A stretch of DNA of 43,134 nucleotides from Nanobdellota archaeon (GCA_021810345.1 JAJZIX010000006.1:1-43134); one strand, 5' to 3'. Numbered from the stretch's first letter, positions 8,519-17,420 are shown. Numbers and translations: made by a program. Notes: generated by a model not told the origin, from the letters alone.

Positions 8519-9952
8519 ATGAGTCTCCCACGAAGATCCCAATCGGCATTGGAATACATGATGACGTACGGCTGGGCCATACTGGTCATTGTCATCGTCG
8601 CAGCAGTCCTGTATTCTTTAGGTATCTTCTCTCCTTCATCATCGTTGTCAACAACAATAACAGGCTTCTCCAATTTAGGAACAGTAAATGCAGTCTGCCT
8701 GGGAGGAACAAGCTTCACAATATCTATGGGAGACTCAACAGGTTACCCTATAAACATAACCCAAATCAATCTAACGTCCTCATCAGGCAAGACAACCTAT
8801 TCTCCAAACATCCTAATCCAGCCCAACAGCATCCAGACTGTAACGGTACCCTCATCCTCATTATGCAGCCCAGGAGCAAGGTACTCTGTTTCTGCGGTCA
8901 TATCTTACCTTGAGCCAGGACAGATCTTCCCAGGACCATATACATCGACAGGAACAGTGGCAGGAACCGCAGCTTCTCCCCCTTCTTCAGCTACTTCATA
9001 TGAGCCTCTAACAATAACCAATTCTCAGAATCAAGGAACCCCCACACCATTCCAGCAGATGATTAATGTGACAAGCAGTAGTCCAGGCTGGGCAGACATC
9101 TCCTCATCTCCTTTTGGCCAGAACGTTGAATTCTTCTCGGCGACTGGCCAGATACTCGATTCCTGGCTTGAAAACTACACGTCGGCCCATGCAATCTGGT
9201 GGGTCAAGCTGACCTCATCTATCCCCGTGGGCTCCAAGCAGATAATCTACATGGGCTTCGCCCCCACATCGACCAATCTTTTCAACACAAACAATGTAGG
9301 AGAGGCCCCTCAGTTATCTTCCACTTATGCGGAATATGATGACGGTGCAAATACCTTCCTGTATTATCAGAGATTTGGGGGGTTATCTTCTTTGCCAAAT
9401 AATTGGAGTTCAATAAGTGGTACTGTTATAACATACTATCCAATGTATATAGAAGTAGCTGCAATAACTTCCAGTACTTGGTACGGAATCTATATGAACC
9501 CTATACCCTCTTCTCTTTCATCTTCTACAACAGTATGGGAATATTATGGTAATGAGTATGATTCGAAAATTGCGGGAAGTGCGGTTGGTATAGGGATAGG
9601 TTCAACTAACGAAATATCATATGGATTTTTAGAAGGGGATAACCCGCCGAATTTAGTGTTTTTAGATAATAATAATAATGGTTTTTCCATAAATACAGGA
9701 TATTACGACACAAATGATAGTAAAATCTACACTATGGAAATAGTTTCCGGAAAGGATGTAAATATGTATGTCAATTATAAGCAAATATATTCAACAACAA
9801 GTGCGACCTCGGCAAGCCCGACATACTTTGTTATACAAAGTAGTAATAACGGTGGTACATTATCTTCTCCCATAACGATTGAATGGTTCCGTCTTCGTGC
9901 CTATCCACCAAATGGAGTGATGCCTTCCGTGAGCTTTGGAAGCGTGAGCTGA
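8519..9952 (+). CDS. Class III signal peptide (pilin-like) surface protein with DUF2341-like and C-terminal lectin-like region (copy 1)
   Basis: MSLPRRSQSALEYMMTYGWAILVIVIVAAVLYSLGIF; DUF2341-like NVEFFSATGQILDSWLENYT...IYMGFAPTSTNLFN...EYDDGANTF; end PPNGVMPSVSFGSVS. Confidence 0.88.
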   Translation: MSLPRRSQSALEYMMTYGWAILVIVIVAAVLYSLGIFSPSSSLSTTITGFSNLGTVNAVCLGGTSFTISMGDSTGYPINITQINLTSSSGKTTYSPNILIQPNSIQTVTVPSSSLCSPGARYSVSAVISYLEPGQIFPGPYTSTGTVAGTAASPPSSATSYEPLTITNSQNQGTPTPFQQMINVTSSSPGWADISSSPFGQNVEFFSATGQILDSWLENYTSAHAIWWVKLTSSIPVGSKQIIYMGFAPTSTNLFNTNNVGEAPQLSSTYAEYDDGANTFLYYQRFGGLSSLPNNWSSISGTVITYYPMYIEVAAITSSTWYGIYMNPIPSSLSSSTTVWEYYGNEYDSKIAGSAVGIGIGSTNEISYGFLEGDNPPNLVFLDNNNNGFSINTGYYDTNDSKIYTMEIVSGKDVNMYVNYKQIYSTTSATSASPTYFVIQSSNNGGTLSSPITIEWFRLRAYPPNGVMPSVSFGSVS

Positions 9953-9998
9953 TTACATTATTGTTTTAAATTTGAAAGAAATTTGGAATCTAAGCAAT

Positions 9999-10571
9999 CT
10001 ATTTGACAAAGGAAATCTTAAGTTTGCTTATTTTATTGAGCCCTTCAATCTCCTTTGATCTCACAACAATGAACAGAATGGTCGATGCTGGCCCGGTTTC
10101 AGGCGCGGATATCCTGAATTTGAAGTTCTTCGTGTCTTCTGTGTCTATTATTGATTCGCTGGACACTGAATTAAAGTATCCGTCGTCTATCTTATTGTAT
10201 ATTATCGGAAGGAAGTTGTCCCTATCCTCGAGTGTCAGGTCAAAAACCAGTGGAACGTCAAACTTGTTCGTTATCGAGACATTGAGTGTTTCCTCGTTCC
10301 CGCGCTTAAGCTCCATTGTTTCTATCGATAAACCCACTTCGACCCTTGATGAGAGCTCGTCGCCTATCCTCTCAAGTATGTCCTTTATCTTTAGCGCATA
10401 GGTTGATCTGACCAAAGCAGAATTTAGCTTGTGTATCATCGAGCTTGTTCTCTCATCGTACAAGTCCAGCATGCTGAACATTGATTCAACGTCCTCCTCC
10501 TTGATGAACCTTTTAAGTGACTCATTCAGGATCCTGCTGATCACCTTGCTGTCTTTTACGGTCAATTCCAC
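9999..10571 (-). CDS. Hypothetical protein; helical N-terminus and probable beta-sandwich C-terminus
   Basis: Complete ORF with GTG start, immediately downstream of aRF1 and codirectional. Confidence 0.6.
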   Translation of the reverse strand: MELTVKDSKVISRILNESLKRFIKEEDVESMFSMLDLYDERTSSMIHKLNSALVRSTYALKIKDILERIGDELSSRVEVGLSIETMELKRGNEETLNVSITNKFDVPLVFDLTLEDRDNFLPIIYNKIDDGYFNSVSSESIIDTEDTKNFKFRISAPETGPASTILFIVVRSKEIEGLNKISKLKISFVK

Positions 10572-10605
10572 AGATTTACTATGTTTAGGCTAATATTTAA
10601 CTTTT

Positions 10606-11691
10606 TTATGCTCCTTTTGAAGGTCTTTTGAGCAGCGCTGCAACCCCACCAAGGTTGTACAGCTGTAGGCCGTCACTTGATTCCTTTGATATGAACTCTA
10701 CGTTTATGTTCTTGTTCTTTGCCATGTAATAAAGCTCATTCTTTATTGTGTCGTCTATTCCGGATGATATCAGCAGCATGTCGACATTGTCGTTTTTCAG
10801 CTCGTTCCTTACCTGCAGTTCTCCGTAGGTTGACAGGTTGTCGTTCCTGGCTATGCTGCCCATCAATTTCTGCACAAGCTTTCTCTCTATAAGTATCCTT
10901 TCATTCTCCAGCAGATCCCCGCTTTTCTCCACAAGCTCGCGCAGGCCGCTCTCATCCGTGTAGCTTGTGCTTTTCATCCCTTTGACTCGGTTCTTTAGGT
11001 CTGTTATCAGGTACCCACTCTCAAGGAAATTGTCCTTTATTGAGCCCGGCCCGCCGATTATTATGCCAGCGAGGTTTTTGCTGAAAAACAGGTCTTTGGC
11101 GGTTTCGGCGACTTCCTTGAAGAAGTCCCTTATTAACCCTTCTCTCTCCCTAGAGAACCTCATCGCAGACTGGCCACCCTTGGAAAATTTACCAGGGACT
11201 AGCGATTTTATATGTTTAAGCGGAGTTATCCTCGCGCCTTCAAGCAACCCGAAAGTCGCTTCCCTGACATCCATGACTATAAGCCCGTATGTATTGCCTT
11301 GCTGGAAAGTGGACTTCAATGGGTCTGTTATGAACCTTTGATCGCACCTGTAAAGCCTTATGTCCAATTTTGTCGGCGGCTGCACATCCCATATCTTTAT
11401 ATCCGGCTCGCCTTCCTTGTCAGAGACATTGCCGCAGAAGATCACAAGGCCGTTCGGTGGTACTGCTTTTATCAGCTTAAGCTCATTGATTATCTTCTCG
11501 AGCGCCTCAATAACATTTTTCCTGTTGTTCCTGTCCTTTATGTTTGATGCCGTGCTCTTCTCATCCAAAAGCTGTGATCTGACTATGTCAAGGCTGAAGC
11601 CGGACGGTATATAAACCGTAACAAGCTCGGTATGCCTGCCTTTTATTCCCTCAAGGTATTTTATCAAGTTAAGAGTCTCAAATTCATCCAT
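10606..11691 (-). CDS. prf1: Peptide chain release factor aRF1
   Basis: TASNIKD (NIKS-like), YRCDQRF (YxCxxxF) and GGQSAMRFSR (GGQ) motifs. Confidence 0.93.
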   Translation of the reverse strand: MDEFETLNLIKYLEGIKGRHTELVTVYIPSGFSLDIVRSQLLDEKSTASNIKDRNNRKNVIEALEKIINELKLIKAVPPNGLVIFCGNVSDKEGEPDIKIWDVQPPTKLDIRLYRCDQRFITDPLKSTFQQGNTYGLIVMDVREATFGLLEGARITPLKHIKSLVPGKFSKGGQSAMRFSREREGLIRDFFKEVAETAKDLFFSKNLAGIIIGGPGSIKDNFLESGYLITDLKNRVKGMKSTSYTDESGLRELVEKSGDLLENERILIERKLVQKLMGSIARNDNLSTYGELQVRNELKNDNVDMLLISSGIDDTIKNELYYMAKNKNINVEFISKESSDGLQLYNLGGVAALLKRPSKGA

Positions 11692-11845
11692 ATAAACCTA
11701 AAATAGGCTAAAGAGCCAAATGCTTAGTAACCCAATGGCTGCACAGTCCTATTAAAAATGAACCAGCGATTTGCTTGTTCATATCCCTAATTAGTCGTCT
11801 TGGTTTAAAAGCTTATGACTTAATGGCGCAATACATCGAACCCAA

Positions 11846-11918
11846 TGGATCGTGAGGGAGTTGAACCCTCCATCTCTCGATTATCAGTCGAGCGCTTTAA
11901 CCGCTTAGCCAACGATCC
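11846..11918 (-). tRNA. tRNA-Ile(GAT)
   Basis: Reverse complement GGATCGTTGGCTAAGCGGTTAAAGCGCTCGACTGATAATCGAGAGATGGAGGGTTCAACTCCCTCACGATCC; anticodon loop CTGATAA. Confidence 0.92.
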
Positions 11919-12008
11919 TATACCTAATTAGGATAAGTCGCTAATTTAAATATAATTGCGGTTGTTGCATTTTTACCGTTAGAAAAGCTTATATATGACT
12001 TATGTCCT

Positions 12009-12038
12009 ATATCTATAATCGATATCGGTTTTAGATAT
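12009..12038. promoter_or_regulatory. Candidate PadR autoregulatory operator (dyad)
   Basis: ATATCTA-N4-CGATATCG-N4-TAGATAT: outer arms and inner palindrome share one centre; overlaps the padR ATG at 12037. Confidence 0.5.
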
Positions 12039-12486
12039 GGACTTTTTCACAAGCAGCACGCATAGGAGAAGCTTCGGTTTGAAGTACTGGGTACTTGGTA
12101 TGCTGTACAGGCAAGACATGAGCGGTGCGATGATAATAGATACAATGTCCCAGAAATCCTTCGGCATGTGGAGGCCTTCTCCAGGAAGCATATATCCCCT
12201 GCTTAGGGACATGGAGAACAGGGGGGAGATAAAGATGAAGAAGACTGTAGTCGGGCAGAAAATCTACGGGATAACCGATAAAGGCAAGAGGTCTTTGAAT
12301 AGCTTTGATATCCCCTTCTTTGGTAGGTTCTGGGAGTCCGACGGCTCATCAGTCTCAAGCACGATCGATTCTATGGAAGCCGATCTGGATTACTTGTCGG
12401 ATAAGTCGGAAGAGCTGAAGAAGGACAAAGAGGCGGTAAAACGCCTGAACAAGATAAAGGATGATCTCAGCAGGCTGGCGAAGTGA
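12037..12486 (+). CDS. PadR-family transcriptional regulator
   Basis: YWVLGMLYRQDMSGAMIIDTMSQKSFGMWRPSPGSIYPLLRDMENRGEIKMKK...YGITDKGK. Confidence 0.9.
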   Translation: MDFFTSSTHRRSFGLKYWVLGMLYRQDMSGAMIIDTMSQKSFGMWRPSPGSIYPLLRDMENRGEIKMKKTVVGQKIYGITDKGKRSLNSFDIPFFGRFWESDGSSVSSTIDSMEADLDYLSDKSEELKKDKEAVKRLNKIKDDLSRLAK

Positions 12487-12490
12487 AATC

Positions 12491-13465
12491 TTGGAATACT
12501 CGATTAAAGTAAAAAACCTGGTAAAAAACTACGGCGATGTAAAGGCCCTTGATGACGTTTCATTCGACGTCAGGAAGGGAGAGATATTTGGATTGCTTGG
12601 CCCGAACGGCGCCGGGAAAACCACGACGATAAAGGTTCTGACCACGCTAACGGAGCAGACAAGCGGCACAGCTTTTGTAGGGGGTGTGGACGTCCTCAAG
12701 GATCCGACCAAGGTCAAGTCCAAGATAGGCTGGATATCTGCCGATATAATCTTGGATGAGGATTTGACCGCTATGGAGAACCTTCATTTACAGGCCCGGC
12801 TGCAGAACACAAAGGATTGGAGGAAAAAAGCGGAAACGCTCCTAAAGACATTTGGTATATTGGACGCAGCCAACAAGAGAATAGGCAAGTTCTCCACAGG
12901 GATGAGGAAGAAAGTTGAGATAGCGATGTCCCTGATAAGCGATCCTGAGATAATATTCATGGACGAGCCCACCATAGGCTTGGATGTGGCGACAAGGCAG
13001 ATGCTGTGGGATCTGATAAGGGATGTGAACAAGAACCATGGTAAAACAATCCTTCTGACAACTCACTACATGGAGGAAGCAGACTCCCTGGCGGATAGGA
13101 TAGCGATAATAGACAAGGGCAAGATAGTGGCGATAGGCACCCCTTCTGAACTGAAGAACAAGGTCGGCGGGACAGTGATAGACATGGAAGTATCCGCCGA
13201 ATTCGACAAGAAAAGCGTGGAAAAGATGAAGAACGTCAAGAAAGTGGACATAAAAAACAACCATGTCATGATAACTCTACGCAATGAAAATGATGCAGTG
13301 GAGATTCTCAGGAGAATAGACCTGAAGAAAGTAACAAGCTTCAAGCTGATAAAGCCGAGCCTGGATGCCGCATTCATAAAGCTTACTGGCTCGTCGATAA
13401 ACCAGGACAATGACACCGACTACAGGAAGCTCTATTCGATAATAAGGAACAACACGAGGGGATGA
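12491..13465 (+). CDS. ABC transporter ATP-binding protein (DrrA-like)
   Basis: GPNGAGKTTTIK, FSTGMRKKVEIAMSL signature, IIFMDEPTIGLD. TTG at 12491 (LEYSIKVKNLV) is the likely start. Confidence 0.93.
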   Translation: MEYSIKVKNLVKNYGDVKALDDVSFDVRKGEIFGLLGPNGAGKTTTIKVLTTLTEQTSGTAFVGGVDVLKDPTKVKSKIGWISADIILDEDLTAMENLHLQARLQNTKDWRKKAETLLKTFGILDAANKRIGKFSTGMRKKVEIAMSLISDPEIIFMDEPTIGLDVATRQMLWDLIRDVNKNHGKTILLTTHYMEEADSLADRIAIIDKGKIVAIGTPSELKNKVGGTVIDMEVSAEFDKKSVEKMKNVKKVDIKNNHVMITLRNENDAVEILRRIDLKKVTSFKLIKPSLDAAFIKLTGSSINQDNDTDYRKLYSIIRNNTRG

Positions 13466-13466
13466 T

Positions 13467-14234
13467 ATGTTCAGGGAATTTTACGCTTTGTTCGCCAGGG
13501 AGATATTGAAAACCTACAGGAATGTAGCTGTTGTGATCATGATGGTTGCCCAGCCGATAATATGGCTGGCTTTCTTCGGAAGCAGCTTTGGAAGCGCCCC
13601 TAAGGCGTTTTTGAGCGAGTTTTTCCACACAAGTAACTATATAGCCTTTTTACTTCCGGGCATAATGACGGTCTCGATGCTATTTGTAGGCATGTTCGGC
13701 GCGATGAGTCTGATACAGGATAAAAGGCTGGGCTTTCTGAGGAGGATACTTGTATCGAGTCCGTCGAAATCCGCCGTTTTTCTCGGTAAGGTTTTTGGTG
13801 CAATGACAAGGGGCCTTTTCGGGATTCCTATAATGTTGGCCGTGGCTGTAGCTTTTGGAGTGGTGCTACCTGCGAATCCGTTTGCTTATATCGATCTTAT
13901 AGCAGCACTGTTTTTCTTCAGCCTCGGGATGGTCTCAATATACTTTATAATAACCATAAGGTCATCCGACTGGCAGACCCCAGGGGTAATAGCCAATTTC
14001 ATAAACCTTCCACTAATGTTCTCAAGCACGGCGATCTTTCCAGAAGCGCTGTTTCCTTCCTGGATGAGGACAATTGCGACATATAATCCAGTGACATATG
14101 CAGCAGATGTAGGTAGAAGCGCTCTGCTTTCAACAGGCGTCAACCTTTGGTACATACTTTACCTTGCAATATTCGGTATAGCGTTCATGGCCCTGGGTAT
14201 GTTTCTGTCGAAAAAATGGCTCAGTGCAGACTGA
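13467..14234 (+). CDS. ABC transporter permease (ABC-2 type)
   Basis: Six hydrophobic segments, next gene after the ATPase; PLMFSSTAIFPEALFPSWMRTIATYNPVTYAAD is ABC-2-like. Confidence 0.88.
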   Translation: MFREFYALFAREILKTYRNVAVVIMMVAQPIIWLAFFGSSFGSAPKAFLSEFFHTSNYIAFLLPGIMTVSMLFVGMFGAMSLIQDKRLGFLRRILVSSPSKSAVFLGKVFGAMTRGLFGIPIMLAVAVAFGVVLPANPFAYIDLIAALFFFSLGMVSIYFIITIRSSDWQTPGVIANFINLPLMFSSTAIFPEALFPSWMRTIATYNPVTYAADVGRSALLSTGVNLWYILYLAIFGIAFMALGMFLSKKWLSAD

Positions 14235-14239
14235 AAACG

Positions 14240-14458
14240 CTATCCTTTGAAGCGTTTTTTGACGTGATGCCTCGCTTTTATTAGAAATTCCTCCAAAACA
14301 AACATCAGTCCTAACTCGATCACAGCAAGGACAATGGTCACAGCGATGAACCCTGTATACCCGCCCGGCTTAAGCAGCCCAGTTGCTACAAGCGCGAAAC
14401 TCTCCAAAAACGACACTACTATCGCGGAAATTATCAGCTCAATCGTTACCTTTCTCAT
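14240..14458 (-). CDS. Small membrane protein of unknown function
   Basis: Internal Met start (MRKVTIELIISAIVVSF...), two TM segments; the longer ORF would overlap the tRNA. Confidence 0.55.
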   Translation of the reverse strand: MRKVTIELIISAIVVSFLESFALVATGLLKPGGYTGFIAVTIVLAVIELGLMFVLEEFLIKARHHVKKRFKG

Positions 14459-14506
14459 TTGCTGAATACTGTGCCAATCTTTTAAATACCTTTGTAAAAA
14501 ATAATA

Positions 14507-14593
14507 TGGACCGAGGGGGATTTGAGCCCCCAGTCTCTCCCGTTCTAGGAAATCCTTGCAAGGGGAGCGCGTTGCCAATTGCGCCATCGGCCC
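14507..14593 (-). tRNA. tRNA-Ala(TGC) with 14-nt intron
   Basis: Acceptor GGGCCGA/TCGGTCC; CTCCC-CTTGCAA-[GGATTTCCTAGAAC]-GGGAG; T arm GGGGG-CTCAAAT-CCCCC. Removing 14 nt restores a perfect Ala anticodon arm. Confidence 0.83.
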
Positions 14594-14689
14594 ATCTGTT
14601 AACTATAGAGATTTGTTTTTAAATAAGTGACTGCTATCGATTTTTGCCGTGATAAAAAGCATTAAATACTATATCCTCATTAAGATAAT

Positions 14690-16027
14690 ATGCAGAATAA
14701 ACATACCAGGGCGAGAAGGACCCAAGCCAGAAGCCGGGTTGTAAAAAAACCCGTCAAAAAGGTAAAGGAGCATTCTCTGATAGAACTTTATCTTCATGGT
14801 CTCACGGGGGTCATAGGCCTTGGCATCCTGGTAATACCCCTTTTCCTGGCGCTGCTGTACGGCGGTCCGTTTTCAATATACCTTGTGATAGCGGCGGGAT
14901 TTATAGCGCTTCTAATCGGCATACTGATATATGATATATCCCTGACTCACAGCCACGACCCATATAATTTCCTGAAGGCAACATCAGGAAAGGAATATTC
15001 ATTTATATTCGGCTTCCTGCTGCTTGTATCCTTCCTGATAACCATAACAATTGCGGGAATAGCAGCAGTTGGAGAGCTGGCCTTCTTCTTTGGGTTGTCA
15101 GTTTACACTGCCATAGTAGCGGTCGATGCAGTCCTGATATTCATCTGGATACTTTTCTTCTTCAACAAAGTTAGAAAATCGCTCAACTTCAGCGGGGCTT
15201 TGAAGCTGTTCTTCATCGTCCTTCTAATAGCTTTGGGCGCAATATCCCTGGCGTCTCACGGTGTGCATTCAGGGAGTTACCTATCGATTCCGCTCAGCAC
15301 ATCATACACTCTGCCATCGTTCGCTTTTGCGCTTCTTATGTTTTTGTGGATGTATGGAGGGTTTGAGGGCGCGTCGATAGTCTACAAGGGCCAGAATCGG
15401 TCAAAGGTGGCAAAAGCCCTCGTTTATATAATAATCACCTCAATCGTGCTTTTCTCGCTGGTGCAGCTGTTCGTTTATGAAAGCGGAAGCATGATCACGG
15501 AATCAACGATCCTGTCAGCCCCAGCAACGATATTCACCGCCAACATAATATCCTTCGGCTTCAGCATGCCGGTGCAGGATATTGTTGTGGGCCTTTCGCT
15601 CATAGTTATACTGGCGACAGCGTTCGCCCTGGCAAATGCATCGAATAGGACGCTGGATGACATGTCGAGGGATGGCGTGATGCCCGCTTTCCTGGCAAAG
15701 GATGAAAACCTCAAGCTCTTGGTGTCGATAGCAATACCTCTTGTGCTTGTGACGATCTTTTCGCCGATAATTGTGCTCGGCACGGCCCTGTTCAGCTATC
15801 TGCTTATAGTAATAATAAGCGCGCTTGTATTTGCTTCAGCCTTTGCTTTCTTCAGCTTCGGCTACCTCTACCATTACGCCAAAAAGAAGGATTACCTGCG
15901 TGTTCTTCTCGGTCTTTTCACGACTGCGGTGCTTATAGCATTGATAGTGTCCGCTCCCGCGGCTTTCCTTATAGGGCTGGTCGTAATCCTTGTAATCTCC
16001 TTGATAGGATACGTTTTAATAAAGTAA
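14690..16027 (+). CDS. APC-superfamily amino acid permease
   Basis: About 12 TM segments, glycine-rich TM1 (HGLTGVIGLGILVIPLFLAL), MYGGFEGASIVYKGQNRSK, ANASNRTLDDMSRDGVMPAFLAK. Confidence 0.85.
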   Translation: MQNKHTRARRTQARSRVVKKPVKKVKEHSLIELYLHGLTGVIGLGILVIPLFLALLYGGPFSIYLVIAAGFIALLIGILIYDISLTHSHDPYNFLKATSGKEYSFIFGFLLLVSFLITITIAGIAAVGELAFFFGLSVYTAIVAVDAVLIFIWILFFFNKVRKSLNFSGALKLFFIVLLIALGAISLASHGVHSGSYLSIPLSTSYTLPSFAFALLMFLWMYGGFEGASIVYKGQNRSKVAKALVYIIITSIVLFSLVQLFVYESGSMITESTILSAPATIFTANIISFGFSMPVQDIVVGLSLIVILATAFALANASNRTLDDMSRDGVMPAFLAKDENLKLLVSIAIPLVLVTIFSPIIVLGTALFSYLLIVIISALVFASAFAFFSFGYLYHYAKKKDYLRVLLGLFTTAVLIALIVSAPAAFLIGLVVILVISLIGYVLIK

Positions 16028-16043
16028 TCTATTCATAATAAGC

Positions 16044-16604
16044 ATGGTTAACAGAAGACTAAAGCAGATAGTTGCTTTGTTGATAATAATAGGTTTTGCC
16101 GGCTCGATTTTCTTCTTCCTGCCGAAGACTCCCAACAATACCCCAGTCTCATACTATATAATAGTGCCACAGCCACTGATCAACAAAACCCTGCAGACCG
16201 ATTATAGCACGCTCAGCATAAATTCTGGGCAGGTCGATTCGGTGATAGGGCAAGCCCCAGGAGTGCAGGTTTCAACGTTAGTGTCGATAGATAACATAAC
16301 AAACATGCTCCAGTTCACTGAAAGCATGCTCAAAAGCGTGAACATGTCCTACACTGTATCGGGAGGAAGCATATCATGCGTGTCCTCTCCCATATTTACC
16401 AGGGACCTGTGTGCGAATGCCTCTCTGTCCCAAAGCTGGGTGCTGTTCAAGGAGGGTGCAGGCGGCAAGCTTATCGCGCAGACGGTTCCACTGAGCTCAA
16501 TAGCTTTGAATTCAATATATTCCAACACAACATTTATACTCGCGTTCTTTTCAAATGTAAACTCATCTGTGTCCACCCCTGTAAATGTCACTTATCCTGG
16601 TTAA
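16044..16604 (+). CDS. Membrane-anchored hypothetical secreted protein
   Basis: N-terminal TM segment, then a low-lysine extracellular-type sequence with N-x-S/T sequons. Confidence 0.6.
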   Translation: MVNRRLKQIVALLIIIGFAGSIFFFLPKTPNNTPVSYYIIVPQPLINKTLQTDYSTLSINSGQVDSVIGQAPGVQVSTLVSIDNITNMLQFTESMLKSVNMSYTVSGGSISCVSSPIFTRDLCANASLSQSWVLFKEGAGGKLIAQTVPLSSIALNSIYSNTTFILAFFSNVNSSVSTPVNVTYPG

Positions 16605-16708
16605 ACCGCGCAATGATGATATGAACACCTTCCGATAAAACATGAGGATAAGGGTAGCTTCTGAGCGCGTTTTAATATTTAAATACAAAAAGCCAGTAGA
16701 GTAATATT

Positions 16709-17416
16709 ATGGTTGATAGTAAAAACGGCGTAAAGCTTGCGGACAATGTACATGAGATAAATCTTGGACAGGTAAAAGCCTTCCTGATAGAGATGAAGGA
16801 TGGAGGGTTGATACTCGTCGACACTGGGCTGCCGAACAGCGAGAAGAAGATCATCAGTTACATAAACAGCATAGGTAAGTCAGTTTCCGATATAAAATAC
16901 ATATTCCTGACGCACTCGCATGTGGATCATTTCGGCAGCGTGTACATGCTACAGAAACTTACAGGGGCCCATATTGGTATACAGCAGAACGGCATAAAGT
17001 TCATAAATGGCGAGGCAGGGGTGCTTTTGCCGAAGCCAAAGCAGCCAACACAGTTCAAGACAAAGCTCATGATATCCTTGATGAAAGTGGCATTGAAAGT
17101 AAGCAAGCCAAAGTTTATCAAGCCGGATATAGCGCTGAAGGAGGGGATCCTCCCGGACAACATGGGCGTAAACGTCAAAATACTAGAGACTCCCGGGCAT
17201 TCATCCGATTCTGTGTCGATATACCTGCCTGATTCTAAGATCGTTATCGTTGGGGACCTGCTATATGGAACCCAGAGCAAGCTTGTTGCACCCGAGTTTT
17301 TCGAGGATTACATAACATTGATGAACAGCGTGAACAAGATAAAAGCCCTGGGCCCGGATGTTACCGTATGCGTTTCCCATGGAAAGGACCATACCGTAGC
17401 TGATATAGACATCTGA
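16709..17416 (+). CDS. MBL-fold metallo-hydrolase
   Basis: FLTHSHVDHFGSVY, ETPGHSSDSVSIYLPDSKIVIVGDLLYG, CVSHGKDH. Confidence 0.88.
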   Translation: MVDSKNGVKLADNVHEINLGQVKAFLIEMKDGGLILVDTGLPNSEKKIISYINSIGKSVSDIKYIFLTHSHVDHFGSVYMLQKLTGAHIGIQQNGIKFINGEAGVLLPKPKQPTQFKTKLMISLMKVALKVSKPKFIKPDIALKEGILPDNMGVNVKILETPGHSSDSVSIYLPDSKIVIVGDLLYGTQSKLVAPEFFEDYITLMNSVNKIKALGPDVTVCVSHGKDHTVADIDI

Positions 17417-17420
17417 ACTT

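Noticed and set aside
8503-8913. ORF 8503-8913 and its lookalike 36701-37327, which are similar to each other
   Set aside because: Out-of-frame readings of the duplicated N-terminal module of the surface-protein genes; similarity follows from DNA identity.
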